DNA of 14,129 nucleotides, taken from positions 1-14,129 of the forward strand of contig CANMPY010000014.1 in the NCBI GenBank assembly GCA_947499775.1. The letters run 5' to 3'. The position numbers and the translations under genes were made by a program. How positions within the stretch are numbered: position 1 is the stretch's first letter; every line of letters starts with the position of its first letter. Origin of the DNA: Bacteroidota bacterium. Its GTDB lineage: Bacteria; Bacteroidota; Bacteroidia; NS11-12g; UBA9320. This document shows positions 1 to 7,810 of the stretch, piece after piece. Under the pieces are notes generated by a model that did not search any database, was not told the DNA's origin, and worked only from the letters and a program-made list of their open reading frames with translations.

Positions 1-274
1 TGCAATTAATTGATTAGTAATTTTTTAAAGGATAATTTTCAAAAAACGGCAGGAATGATTTTTTTGAGAAAATCCTATGGTTTTAGAAAGTTTTTGGAGA
101 AAATTAAGGTTTTATAGAACAATATCATCAGAACCTCTACAAAATTCAGGTTTCTAAACTATAATTTTATTGTTTTTTTGATGGGCCGCGATTGTTTTTT
201 GGTTTCATCACTCGCTTAAATTGTACCGTTTTTGGAAAAACTTGCAAAATTATGAAGCTTTGCTTTCTATACAT
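1..274. other. AT-rich stretch without a recognisable gene
   Basis: This stretch lies downstream of the minus-strand gene ending at 410 and runs to the window edge. It is AT-rich with many A and T runs. I see no open frame with protein-like composition, no tRNA or rRNA, and no convincing promoter. A gene whose end or regulatory region lies here cannot be excluded, because the window begins at position 1. Confidence 0.5.
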
Positions 275-400
275 AGATTTCTCGATCCACTCAGAATGAC
301 AAGGGAAAGATTTCTCGATCCACTCGGAATGACAAGGGAAAGATTTCTCGCTCCACTCGGAATGACAAGGGAAAGATTCCTCGCTCCACTCGGAATGACA
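275..400. repeat. Four tandem copies of a 33-bp repeat
   Basis: Units start at 275, 308, 341 and 374, exactly 33 bp apart; the last is cut after 27 bp. Each unit contains AGATTTCTCG or a close variant, then CCACTCGGAATGACA. Copies differ by a few substitutions (GATCCACTC versus GCTCCACTC; CAGAATG in the first copy). Because 33 is divisible by three, both strands stay open and give artificial repetitive peptides (GMTRERFL on plus, VIPSGARNLSL on minus), which I do not consider real proteins. The fourth unit contains ATTCC and GGAAT arms around an 11-nt loop; the second and third can form the same stem with one G-U pair. From memory, related short repeats are scattered between genes in many Bacteroidota genomes. 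There are no unique spacers, so this is not a CRISPR array. Confidence 0.85.
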
Positions 401-409
401 AATGAACTA

Positions 410-1687
410 TCAATGAATGCGATAGCTATATTTTCGGCCATCAACAGGATCGTGTATTCTTTTAATATAATTGGGACGAACCTGGTTAATATCCTTTAAA
501 AGTCGAAAGCGCTTCATTCGTTTTGAGCCGAGTTCCATGTGATGAATGCCAAGCAATTCATCCAAAAAATCAGCCGTTACGTTTTTGCCTTTGTATTTGC
601 TCATGGCATCAAAATGATGGCCTAAGAGTTTTTCGAGATGGGTTCGGGCGGTTTCTCTTCTTCGTTTATACATGCCGAAACCGAAATAAATCAAGCCCAA
701 GGCAGCTAATCCACCGCCTACAATTCCCACAAACGAACTTAGCCGCGAAAGATTATTTTCTCGCTTGTCTACAAAAAGTGGGGTAGCATGTAGCATAATT
801 TTACCAAGACTAATTTTAATTGATTCATACTTATCATCGCTCGAGCCCGACATATTCATAATGAGGGTATCAGGGGGTATAAACCCAACGCATTTGATAT
901 GACCACGCAAGCCTTGGGGGTGCAGCAAAAATTTAGCAGCCTTACCCTCTGTATTAACCACCATGCCCCACAATGCAGAATGGTAGAATGTATAGGCCCC
1001 AACACTCGCATTTTTTAGCATTTCTTGGCCTTGTATTTCTTCAAATTCAGAATTCATTTTTAGAGGTAATTCTTCCCAAACAAAATTCTTAAGGTTTAGT
1101 TTATACACGCGCTGGTCGATAATGTTGGCATACACTCCATTGCCGTTTTTAAAATTATATCCGGTACATATATAATCTTTGTTTTGGTATATAAGCGAAT
1201 TGATAAATGCAAGAGCGGTTCCCGTGGTTTTGCGTATTTCCCATTCCTTTGAATCAACCGAAAAGTATTGCAAATTAGCATGTGTATTAAACATACCATA
1301 TCCTCCCAAAAGGTACAAAACGGAATTGTATGCAAAAAAATGCCGGTAAAACGTTGATCCATGAAAAACACTTTTATCTAAACGAATGGCATTGCCCTTT
1401 TTTATTAAAAAAACCATATTGGTTCCTTCTACATTAAAAAAAGTATCGGCCCCTATGGTGGCAAAACACTGCGATCCCAACCGAATAAAATCTTCTGAAA
1501 ATCCCGGACTAATTTTGCTGGTGTGTTTTTTTATTTCAGTTATTTGGCTTGGGTTTAGCAGATGCGCATGTATCTGCCATCCGCACATACAAAGACTAAG
1601 AACAAATAGGATTTTTTTTAACCCTTGAACCTTAAATAGTAAACGGTTGGGTTGCGATTGAATACTTAGTTTTTGTTGTGTATACAT
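410..1687 (-). CDS. Kelch-like single-pass membrane protein with a C-terminal cytoplasmic domain
   Basis: The protein is about 425 aa from the ATG at 1687. Residues 24-41 form a hydrophobic segment ending near HAH that looks like a signal peptide. Residues of about 70-300 are an exported, beta-rich region; 116-150 (LYLLGGYGMFNT followed by a YFSVDSKEWE stretch) resembles one kelch blade. Residues 317-339 (FVGIVGGGLAALGLIYFGFGMY) form a transmembrane helix followed by KRRRE, a positive-inside stop-transfer signal. The last 80 residues are probably cytoplasmic, basic and helical, with a stretch around KRMKRFRLLKDIN and an ending (DGRKYSYRIH) that reminds me of winged-helix-like tails in Bacteroidota proteins. 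That resemblance is weak. A GTG at 1705 would also open the frame, but it sits almost at the predicted transcription start, so the ATG is preferred. No specific function is assigned; a surface sensor is a guess. Confidence 0.75.
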   Translation of the reverse strand: MYTQQKLSIQSQPNRLLFKVQGLKKILFVLSLCMCGWQIHAHLLNPSQITEIKKHTSKISPGFSEDFIRLGSQCFATIGADTFFNVEGTNMVFLIKKGNAIRLDKSVFHGSTFYRHFFAYNSVLYLLGGYGMFNTHANLQYFSVDSKEWEIRKTTGTALAFINSLIYQNKDYICTGYNFKNGNGVYANIIDQRVYKLNLKNFVWEELPLKMNSEFEEIQGQEMLKNASVGAYTFYHSALWGMVVNTEGKAAKFLLHPQGLRGHIKCVGFIPPDTLIMNMSGSSDDKYESIKISLGKIMLHATPLFVDKRENNLSRLSSFVGIVGGGLAALGLIYFGFGMYKRRRETARTHLEKLLGHHFDAMSKYKGKNVTADFLDELLGIHHMELGSKRMKRFRLLKDINQVRPNYIKRIHDPVDGRKYSYRIH

Positions 1688-1712
1688 ACCTTTTTTGCAA
1701 ATCACTAGACTA

Positions 1713-1743
1713 CAAAAATATTCTTTTTAAGTATTTGTCCAAA
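1713..1743 (-). promoter_or_regulatory. Bacteroidota-type promoter for the kelch-like membrane protein gene
   Basis: Read on the minus strand there is TTTG (1740-1743), a 19-bp spacer, then TATTTTTG (1713-1720), which matches the Bacteroidota -33/-7 consensus TTTG and TAnnTTTG. Transcription would begin a few bases downstream, around 1705-1708. That leaves the ATG at 1687 with a short leader and argues against the GTG at 1705 as the start codon. The motifs are read directly; promoter activity is inferred. Confidence 0.6.
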
Positions 1744-1851
1744 TTTTTTAAAAAGGTTTTGTTTGCTATACCAAAAAACGATGGGGTTAAAAAAATAAAA
1801 GAAAGGATGAAAGCTTTTACCCTTCCTCTTAGCCATAAAAGCCGATCAGTA

Positions 1852-3366
1852 TTATGGCATCAATCTTCCGTACATACGGGGAAAGGGAATGCTTTCGCGT
1901 ACATGTTTGAGCTTGCACACCCACGTTACCAAGCGTTCCAATCCAAGTCCAAAGCCGGCATGGGGCACAGAGCCATATCGGCGCAAATCAAGATACCATT
2001 CGAATGATTCCATAGGAAGGTCGTGCTCTTTTATTTTTTCAATCAATAAGTTCTCATCGGTTTCCCGCTCGCCTCCACCTACTATTTCGCCATATCCTTC
2101 AGGGGCTAAAACATCTACTCCACGGGCAAAACGGCTGTCGTTTGGATTGCGTTTTAAATAAAATGCTTTTACGGCATGGGGCCAATCATACACCATGATA
2201 GGTGTTTTAAAAAGGCGGGTTATTACCGTTTCGTCGCTTCCTCCAAAGTCGTTTCCATATTCAAAATTCTTAGCGGAGCTAATCCATTGGGGGATATTGC
2301 GCAAATCTTCCTCTATATCTTTTGCTTCGTTTTTTAATTGGCCAATTTTAGTTTGGTTAAAATTAATTTCCCCTTTTTTCATTCCGGGTGTCTTTAGCTT
2401 TTGCTCCCGTTCGGCTATTTCAGTATTTATTTCTGAAAGGCGATTTTCGGTAGTAGCCATTAAATCTTCTAATGATTTAATGCTGTTTTGGCCATCCACA
2501 TCCTGTTCGCCTTTTATAATTCGTACAGCTTCATCATAGGTTAAGCGGGGAAACTTTCCAAGGCTGCTTTCAAGCATTTGGGTATCGCGGCCAATGATTT
2601 GAAGTTCAGATTGGCAATTTTTTAAAACATCCTGCAGAACATATTGAAGAAAATTTTCAATCAAATCCATGTTATCAAAAATATCATGGAAGGCCATTTC
2701 AGGCTCAATCATCCAAAATTCGGATAAATGGCGTCGGGTTTTTGATTTCTCGGCTCTAAACGTTGGACCAAAAGTGTATATTTTTCCCATGGCCATCGCC
2801 ATGGCTTCGCCATACAATTGGCCCGATTGCGAAAGGTATGCCTTATCGCCATAGTAGTCGGTTTCAAATAAATTGCTGGTTCCTTCGCATGCATTTCCGG
2901 TAAAAATAGGTGCATCCATTTGTACAAACCCTTCGTTTTGAAAAAATGAATGAATTGAAAAGGTAATTTGGTTTCTGATTTTCATTATGGCCCATTGACG
3001 GTTGCTGCGCAGCCATAGATGCCGCTGATCCATTAAAAATTCAATGCCATGTTCCTTTTTTGCAATGGGATAATCTTTAACATTTTGTAAAACGTCTAAT
3101 TCCGATATATGCAATTCGTACCCTCCAATTTGGCGTTCATCTAATACCACTTTTCCTTTCACAATTATTGAACTTTCTAAACCTAAACTTACGGCCGCAT
3201 TGAATTTTTCTTCTCCTATCAATTTTATATCGCCAATGCATTGGCATTGACCACTTCCATCTCGTAAAATAATAAAGACCAAATCTTTTCCATCGCGGCG
3301 ATTTGCAACCCATCCTTTTAAGGTTACTTCCTTTTCAACAAATTTTGATAAATCTTTAATCAGCAT
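1852..3366 (-). CDS. asnS: Asparaginyl-tRNA synthetase
   Basis: This class II aminoacyl-tRNA synthetase charges tRNA-Asn with asparagine in the cytoplasm. An N-terminal OB-fold anticodon-binding domain occupies about residues 1-100 (VTLKGWVANRRDGKDLVFI). The catalytic domain shows the motif 1 region at 145-160, EGTSNLFETDYYG (161-173), GQLYGEAMAMAMGKIYTFGP (182-201), motif 2 with FRAEKSKTRRHLSEF (203-217) and motif 3 GFGLGLERL (471-479). The GQLYGEA and TFRAEKS signatures favour AsnRS over AspRS. At 504 aa it is longer than the roughly 430-470 aa common for bacterial AsnRS; the extra length is a charged, probably coiled-coil insertion at about 296-358. The ATG at 3364-3366 aligns with the expected N-terminus. 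It is divergent from rpoN, 75 bp away. Confidence 0.97.
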   Translation of the reverse strand: MLIKDLSKFVEKEVTLKGWVANRRDGKDLVFIILRDGSGQCQCIGDIKLIGEEKFNAAVSLGLESSIIVKGKVVLDERQIGGYELHISELDVLQNVKDYPIAKKEHGIEFLMDQRHLWLRSNRQWAIMKIRNQITFSIHSFFQNEGFVQMDAPIFTGNACEGTSNLFETDYYGDKAYLSQSGQLYGEAMAMAMGKIYTFGPTFRAEKSKTRRHLSEFWMIEPEMAFHDIFDNMDLIENFLQYVLQDVLKNCQSELQIIGRDTQMLESSLGKFPRLTYDEAVRIIKGEQDVDGQNSIKSLEDLMATTENRLSEINTEIAEREQKLKTPGMKKGEINFNQTKIGQLKNEAKDIEEDLRNIPQWISSAKNFEYGNDFGGSDETVITRLFKTPIMVYDWPHAVKAFYLKRNPNDSRFARGVDVLAPEGYGEIVGGGERETDENLLIEKIKEHDLPMESFEWYLDLRRYGSVPHAGFGLGLERLVTWVCKLKHVRESIPFPRMYGRLMP

Positions 3367-3390
3367 TTTAGTTATGTGAATTTAATAGTA

Positions 3391-3407
3391 TAATTTTGAC
3401 AAAATTA
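3391..3407. promoter_or_regulatory. Perfect 17-bp palindrome forming back-to-back -7 boxes between asnS and rpoN
   Basis: The sequence TAATTTTGACAAAATTA has 8-bp arms and one central base. Each arm, read outward on its own strand, matches the Bacteroidota -7 consensus TAnnTTTG: plus strand 3391-3398 toward rpoN, minus strand 3400-3407 toward asnS. I find no good TTTG -33 box at the usual spacing on either side. It could be a pair of facing promoters that exclude one another, or an operator for a dimeric regulator. The palindrome is certain; its function is inferred. Confidence 0.5.
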
Positions 3408-3441
3408 AGTTTAATTTTCTATTGATTGTAGTCTCCAAGCG

Positions 3442-4956
3442 ATGTTAAGGCAAAATTTTAGTCAAAAATTACAGCAAAAACTCTCACCCCAGCAACTGAT
3501 GTACGTAAAGTTGTTGGAGATGAATACGCTAAATTTTGAGCAGCGCCTTGAGGAAGAACTTATTGAAAATCCTGCGCTCGAATCGGGCAAAGATGAAGAT
3601 GATTTTTTAACTGAATTTAATGAAGATAGCTACACAACTGTAGACACTACAAGTGGAGAAAGTGAAGTGTTGCCGACCTCAGATTTTGAAGACAATGATT
3701 TTGAGCCAGTTGACAAAGGAACCGAAAGTGTTGATTCCTTAGAATACAACGACGATGATGGCGGTGATTTTAGATTGAATGAAGATTATAATCCTGATCA
3801 GGACGAAAAAACATATCCAACAGTAACGGTTCAAACTAGTTTTAGGGAAAATTTATTGGAGCAAGTTCATGCTGTTTTAGAAACGGAGAAGGAAGAAAAA
3901 ATAGCAGAACAAATAATTGGTTCATTAGATGATGATGGATATTTAAGACGCGAATTGCGTTCGATTGTAAATGATTTTTTATTCCAATATAACATTCAAA
4001 CCTCAGAGGAGGAACTTACTAAAGTATTACTTACGATTCAAAAATTTGATCCCCCAGGAGTTGGGGCTCGAAATTTACAAGAATGCTTATTGATACAAAT
4101 AAAACGTAAAGAGGAAAAGGGCAGAAATCCAATTATGGAGCTTGCTAAAATGGTTATTACAGAATGTATGAACGATTTTTTAAAACGACATTTTGAAAAA
4201 ATAGCCCATAAATTGGATGTAACTACTGATTATTTAAAAGAAGCCGTTCAATTTATTACTAAATTAAATCCTAAACCGGCCTCGTCGGATGACGATTCTA
4301 AAAACGAAACCATTATTCCTGATTTTTTTGTCATCGAAAGTTATGGAGAATTGATGATTACATTAAATCAAGGAAACCAGCCTGACTTGAGAGTAAGTAG
4401 AGGTTTTGTCGACACCTTATCGCAATATGATAAACAAAACACAAAAAGTGCACCTCATAAGGAAGCACTTCAATTTGTAAAACAAAAAATTGATGGGGCT
4501 AAATGGTTCATTGATTCCGTACGACAAAGGCAAAATACCTTATTAAATACCATGAAAGTTATTGTAAACATTCAATCAGAGTTTTTTAGAACGGGAGATT
4601 CTGCCAAAATAAGGCCTATGAAATTGAAGGATGTGGCCAAAAAGATGATGATGGATATTTCAACGGTTTCGAGGGTTGCCTCGAGTAAATATGTACAAAC
4701 CGATTATGGAATATTTTTATTAAAGTATTTCTTTTCGGAAGGAATTACAAACGAAGATGGGGAGGAAGTGACAACCAAAGAGGTAAAACGAATAATGGAA
4801 GCCGTCATAGAAGCAGAGGATAAATCAAACCCTATGAACGACGATGAACTTACCGAATTATTGAAAACAAAAGGATATACCATGGCTCGACGAACTGTGG
4901 CTAAATATCGTGAACAATTATTTATTCCTGTAGCGAGATTGCGAAAAGCGTTCTAG
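3442..4956 (+). CDS. rpoN: RNA polymerase sigma-54 factor
   Basis: This alternative sigma factor directs core RNA polymerase to -24/-12 promoters and depends on AAA+ enhancer-binding activators. All family regions are present. Region I is at residues 1-47, rich in Gln and Leu (KLQQKLSPQQLMYVKLLEM) with the conserved ENPALE. An acidic linker follows at about 50-122, full of Asp and Glu. The core-binding region spans about 130-330 (GSLDDDGYL, KFDPPGVGARNLQECL). The helix-turn-helix DNA-binding region follows (MKLKDVAKKMMMDISTVSRV). The RpoN box ARRTVAKYRE is at 482-491, close to the C-terminal end. At 504 aa it is full length. It is the first gene of a tight run with the next two genes. No sigma-54 activator is encoded in the window. 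Confidence 0.98.
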   Translation: MLRQNFSQKLQQKLSPQQLMYVKLLEMNTLNFEQRLEEELIENPALESGKDEDDFLTEFNEDSYTTVDTTSGESEVLPTSDFEDNDFEPVDKGTESVDSLEYNDDDGGDFRLNEDYNPDQDEKTYPTVTVQTSFRENLLEQVHAVLETEKEEKIAEQIIGSLDDDGYLRRELRSIVNDFLFQYNIQTSEEELTKVLLTIQKFDPPGVGARNLQECLLIQIKRKEEKGRNPIMELAKMVITECMNDFLKRHFEKIAHKLDVTTDYLKEAVQFITKLNPKPASSDDDSKNETIIPDFFVIESYGELMITLNQGNQPDLRVSRGFVDTLSQYDKQNTKSAPHKEALQFVKQKIDGAKWFIDSVRQRQNTLLNTMKVIVNIQSEFFRTGDSAKIRPMKLKDVAKKMMMDISTVSRVASSKYVQTDYGIFLLKYFFSEGITNEDGEEVTTKEVKRIMEAVIEAEDKSNPMNDDELTELLKTKGYTMARRTVAKYREQLFIPVARLRKAF

Positions 4957-4966
4957 TTTTGCCACT

Positions 4967-5632
4967 ATGTTAAAAATCTCAAATTTCATCTCAATTTTTT
5001 TCCATCCCCTGTTCATTGCTTTCTATAATTTTCTATTTTTTATATCTCTAATCGAGGCTCATGGCGCTGCATTGGGTTTTGTTATAACGTTGTTCTTTTT
5101 GGCTGGGGTAATGATCCCAGTTTTTTACACCTTTGCTATAGTTTATAACGAAAGAAAACAGTTTGAGTGGACACAGCTGTCGGATATGTCCATGCTATCG
5201 CGCAAAAAATTATTAGCGTATTCTATTATATATAATGTGATATTTCTGCTCTTTGTTATTAATCTGAACGAGGCATTTTTAGGCCAATATAAGCCCATGT
5301 TTGCCTCTGTATTAATGGGTTTTATATTTTTGATGATGATGGCGTTCGTCCTTTATTTGATGAAAATAGAAATAAGTTTACATGCATTAACTGTTGCTTT
5401 TTTTTGTGCCTTTTGTTTAATTTTTTCATGGAAAATACCTGGGATCGAAGGATTAGAAAATAAAAATAGTAACCTGTACTTGATTTTTGGAGGGATAAAT
5501 TTTATGGTACTATTAGCTGTAGTATGGGCTAGATTGAAATTAAAAGCACATACCAACAAAGAAATTGTACTTGGAATATTAATTGGGATTTTTAGCCCTG
5601 TTTTACTTACTTTGCTCACCTATGGAATTTGA
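4967..5632 (+). CDS. Polytopic inner-membrane protein of unknown function
   Basis: A 221-aa protein made almost entirely of hydrophobic segments, with about six or seven transmembrane helices at roughly 7-28, 34-58, 80-100, 106-130, 134-156, 167-190 and 198-220. The N-terminal ISIFFHPLFIAFYNF stretch resembles small Bacteroidota membrane proteins that sit near sigma-54 or asnS, though I cannot name the family securely. Part of it superficially recalls PAP2-like membrane proteins, but the phosphatase catalytic motifs (KxxxxxxRP, SGH, SRxxxxxHxxxD) are absent. It begins 10 bp after rpoN stops and its last 11 bp overlap the next gene, so translational coupling is likely. Confidence 0.8.
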   Translation: MLKISNFISIFFHPLFIAFYNFLFFISLIEAHGAALGFVITLFFLAGVMIPVFYTFAIVYNERKQFEWTQLSDMSMLSRKKLLAYSIIYNVIFLLFVINLNEAFLGQYKPMFASVLMGFIFLMMMAFVLYLMKIEISLHALTVAFFCAFCLIFSWKIPGIEGLENKNSNLYLIFGGINFMVLLAVVWARLKLKAHTNKEIVLGILIGIFSPVLLTLLTYGI

Positions 5633-6404
5633 ATCCTTACTTTACCAAAAGGAAAATAATATTCTCCGATTAACATTAAATCGACCTGAGGTTTATAACG
5701 CCCTAGACGATAAGTTAACCTATGAATTGCAGGATGCGTTTAAAGCCGCTGAAAAAGACAGGGATATTAGGGTTATTGTATTAACCGGAGCAGGAAAGGC
5801 GTTCTGTTCGGGCCAAGATCTAAAGGCCATTTCTGGAATTGAAAAACGATCATTTATTGATTCAATAAATAAAAGATACAATCCCATTATAAGGGCAATG
5901 CGCAACATTTCCAAACCTATAATTTGCAGGCTTAATGGTGTAGCGGCAGGAGCAGGGTGTTCTTTGGCTTTAGCTTGCGATTTTATTATAGCCTCCGAAT
6001 CGGCAGTATTGGTTGAAGCATTTATTAATATTGGTTTGGTTTTAGATTCAGGATCTTCTTATTTTTTACCTCGCCTAGTTGGGAGTACGCGTGCCTTCGA
6101 AATAGCGACTATGGCACCCAAAATTTCAGGCCAACAAGCATTTGATTGGGGGATAGCTAATAGAGTATGTACACCTGAAACCTTAGATGAAACGGTTAAT
6201 GAAATTGCAAATTATTATGCCAATGCACCAACAAAAGCTATTGGTTTAATGAAAAAAATGCTAAATAAATCAACGTCTTCCGAAATGGAAGTGGCATTGG
6301 AATATGAGGCGTATTGTCAGGAAATTGCAGGCAACACAGAAGATAATAAGGAGGGGGTAAGGTCGTTTATCGAAAAACGAAAACCAGAATTTAAGGGATT
6401 TTAA
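5622..6404 (+). CDS. Enoyl-CoA hydratase/isomerase family protein, PaaG-like
   Basis: A crotonase-fold protein of 260 aa, the usual length. Residues 60-68 (AFCSGQDLK) and 106-114 (GVAAGAGCS) supply the two oxyanion-hole segments that bind the acyl-CoA thioester. The protein resembles E. coli PaaG (1,2-epoxyphenylacetyl-CoA isomerase) over its length as I recall it: RYNPIIRAMRNISKPIIC, NGVAAGAGCSLALACDFIIA, GLVLDSGSSYFLPRLVG and an ending PEFKGF. Asp142 in LVLDSG aligns with the PaaG catalytic Asp, while the Glu expected at the first catalytic position of true crotonases is not evident. No other phenylacetate genes are nearby, so a general enoyl-CoA isomerase role in fatty or aromatic acid degradation is equally possible. 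The ATG at 5622 is chosen because the family N-terminus starts there; an upstream in-frame codon at 5583 would add 13 residues buried in the previous gene. Confidence 0.9.
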   Translation: MEFESLLYQKENNILRLTLNRPEVYNALDDKLTYELQDAFKAAEKDRDIRVIVLTGAGKAFCSGQDLKAISGIEKRSFIDSINKRYNPIIRAMRNISKPIICRLNGVAAGAGCSLALACDFIIASESAVLVEAFINIGLVLDSGSSYFLPRLVGSTRAFEIATMAPKISGQQAFDWGIANRVCTPETLDETVNEIANYYANAPTKAIGLMKKMLNKSTSSEMEVALEYEAYCQEIAGNTEDNKEGVRSFIEKRKPEFKGF

Positions 6405-6453
6405 TTTAAGAATAATTTTATACGCATAAAAATAGCCACCGAAATTTAATAAA

Positions 6454-7734
6454 ATGAAACTAATATTTACCATAATCTTTGTATTCATCTCTTGCATGAT
6501 TTATGCCCAACAACCATGTGGCACTTTTGAATATGAAAGTTATTTGGATGCAAAATTTAAAGGCTATTCAAATGCCTTAGATTTAACAAGGCAGCAATCA
6601 GCCAATGCTATGCATCAATTAAATAAAGCTGTAAATGATTCAATTTATCAAATTCCAGTAGTTTTTCATGTTGTATGGAGAGATGAGGTTCAAAACATAG
6701 ATGATTCGTTAATTATTTCACAATTGCTCACCCTAAATGAATCATTTAATCATAGGCATAAGGATACAGGAAAAGTGCGTTCTATTTTTAAACCCGTTAC
6801 TGGCGATGCGCGTATTGAGTTTTATTTGGCCAATAAGGATCCAATGGGCAAATCTTGCACCGGTATTAATCGTGTAAAAACAACCCGTTATGATTTTGGA
6901 GAGTCAACCAATTTATTTGCAGATGCTGTAAAATATACAACGGATAAGGGTGTAGATGCCTGGGATCCTGAAAAGTATTTAAATATTTGGGTGTGTAAGT
7001 TTACCTATAATGGAACATTAGCTGTTTCAGCTTATGCCTACCCTCCAGTAAATGCAAAGTTTTGGAATGCAACTTATTATAAATCCTTAGACCTACAGGG
7101 TGTGGTTGTAAATTATCAATTTGTTGGCAAGCAAAATCCGAACGATGTAACTCCAACGTCAATCCGTGAACGAACTTTGGTACACGAAGTGGGGCACTAT
7201 TTAGGCTTACGTCATATTTGGGCCGACAAGTCTAATTGTACTGGCGAAGACGACGGATTTAAGGATACACCATTGTCAAGGTCGGCTACTACAAGTTTTA
7301 ATATAACTAAAAACACATGTAATGAAGGGACAGGTGACAAAGTGGATATGATAGAAAATTATATGGATTATACGCCATATCCTTATACTATTATGTTTAC
7401 CCAAATGCAAATTCAGCAGATGAGGTATAATTTGTTAAATTTACGATCAAAGGCATATCGCATAAAAACAGATTTGCCACCACCACCTGTATATACAAAG
7501 ATTTCGGTGGCCCCTAATCCGATACAAGGAAATCTAAAAATAATATTTGATAAAGTAGGCGCCTATTCTATGAATGTAGTTGATATTATTGGACAACCAG
7601 TAGCTGAAGAACAATTTTCAATTGGCGATACTTTTGAATATAACAATCCTTTGCATGTTGCTTCGGGTATATATTATCTTAGCATTTTAAAAGATAATGA
7701 AGTAGTACTCAAACAAAAGATCCTAATTCAATAG
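6454..7734 (+). CDS. Secreted M43-family (pappalysin-like) zinc metalloprotease with T9SS sorting domain
   Basis: A 426-aa exported protease. Residues 1-19 (MKLIFTIIFVFISCMIYAQ) are a signal peptide. The IPVVFHVVW strand at 67-75 is typical of the M43 catalytic domain. The zinc site HEVGHYLGLRH is at 244-254, giving three His ligands plus the catalytic Glu, and the Met-turn lies in ENYMDYT (301-307). The pattern DTP about 15-20 residues after the zinc site is common in this family. A PPPP linker near 342-345 leads into residues 349-426, with SVAPNPIQGN, a beta-sandwich pattern and a terminal KQKILIQ strand: a type A T9SS C-terminal sorting domain. The product is therefore expected to cross the outer membrane through T9SS and be released or anchored at the surface. 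It follows the PaaG-like gene by 49 bp, so it may be on the same transcript or have its own promoter. Confidence 0.93.
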   Translation: MKLIFTIIFVFISCMIYAQQPCGTFEYESYLDAKFKGYSNALDLTRQQSANAMHQLNKAVNDSIYQIPVVFHVVWRDEVQNIDDSLIISQLLTLNESFNHRHKDTGKVRSIFKPVTGDARIEFYLANKDPMGKSCTGINRVKTTRYDFGESTNLFADAVKYTTDKGVDAWDPEKYLNIWVCKFTYNGTLAVSAYAYPPVNAKFWNATYYKSLDLQGVVVNYQFVGKQNPNDVTPTSIRERTLVHEVGHYLGLRHIWADKSNCTGEDDGFKDTPLSRSATTSFNITKNTCNEGTGDKVDMIENYMDYTPYPYTIMFTQMQIQQMRYNLLNLRSKAYRIKTDLPPPPVYTKISVAPNPIQGNLKIIFDKVGAYSMNVVDIIGQPVAEEQFSIGDTFEYNNPLHVASGIYYLSILKDNEVVLKQKILIQ

Positions 7735-7738
7735 AATG

Positions 7739-7761
7739 GTGTATTTATACACGCCTTTTTT
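7739..7761 (+). terminator. Possible intrinsic terminator after the metalloprotease gene
   Basis: GTGTA and TACAC arms (7739-7752) enclose the loop TTTA; with one bulged base the stem may extend by G-C pairs to 7754. A run of six T follows at 7756-7761. The stem starts 5 bp after the stop codon. It is short and not very GC-rich, so efficiency is uncertain. Confidence 0.45.
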
Positions 7762-7810
7762 GGGGAGTGTTCAAGAATACATACATCAAAAAAATAGTTT
7801 GTATTATGTT

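Noticed and set aside
275..400. Possible CRISPR array
   Set aside because: The units are directly contiguous with no unique spacers, and no cas genes are present.
221..499. Open frame across the 33-bp repeats on the plus strand
   Set aside because: The translated peptide is only a repetition of the DNA repeat (period 11 residues); both strands are open because 33 is divisible by three. The overlapping minus-strand frame at 250-444 is the same artefact.
1678..2161. Plus-strand frames over the 3' end of asnS
   Set aside because: They are antisense to a highly conserved synthetase, with composition of a shadow frame and no recognisable motif.
4967..5632. PAP2-type phosphatase assignment for the membrane protein after rpoN
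   Set aside because: None of the three catalytic motifs of that family is present, so only a membrane protein call is supported.
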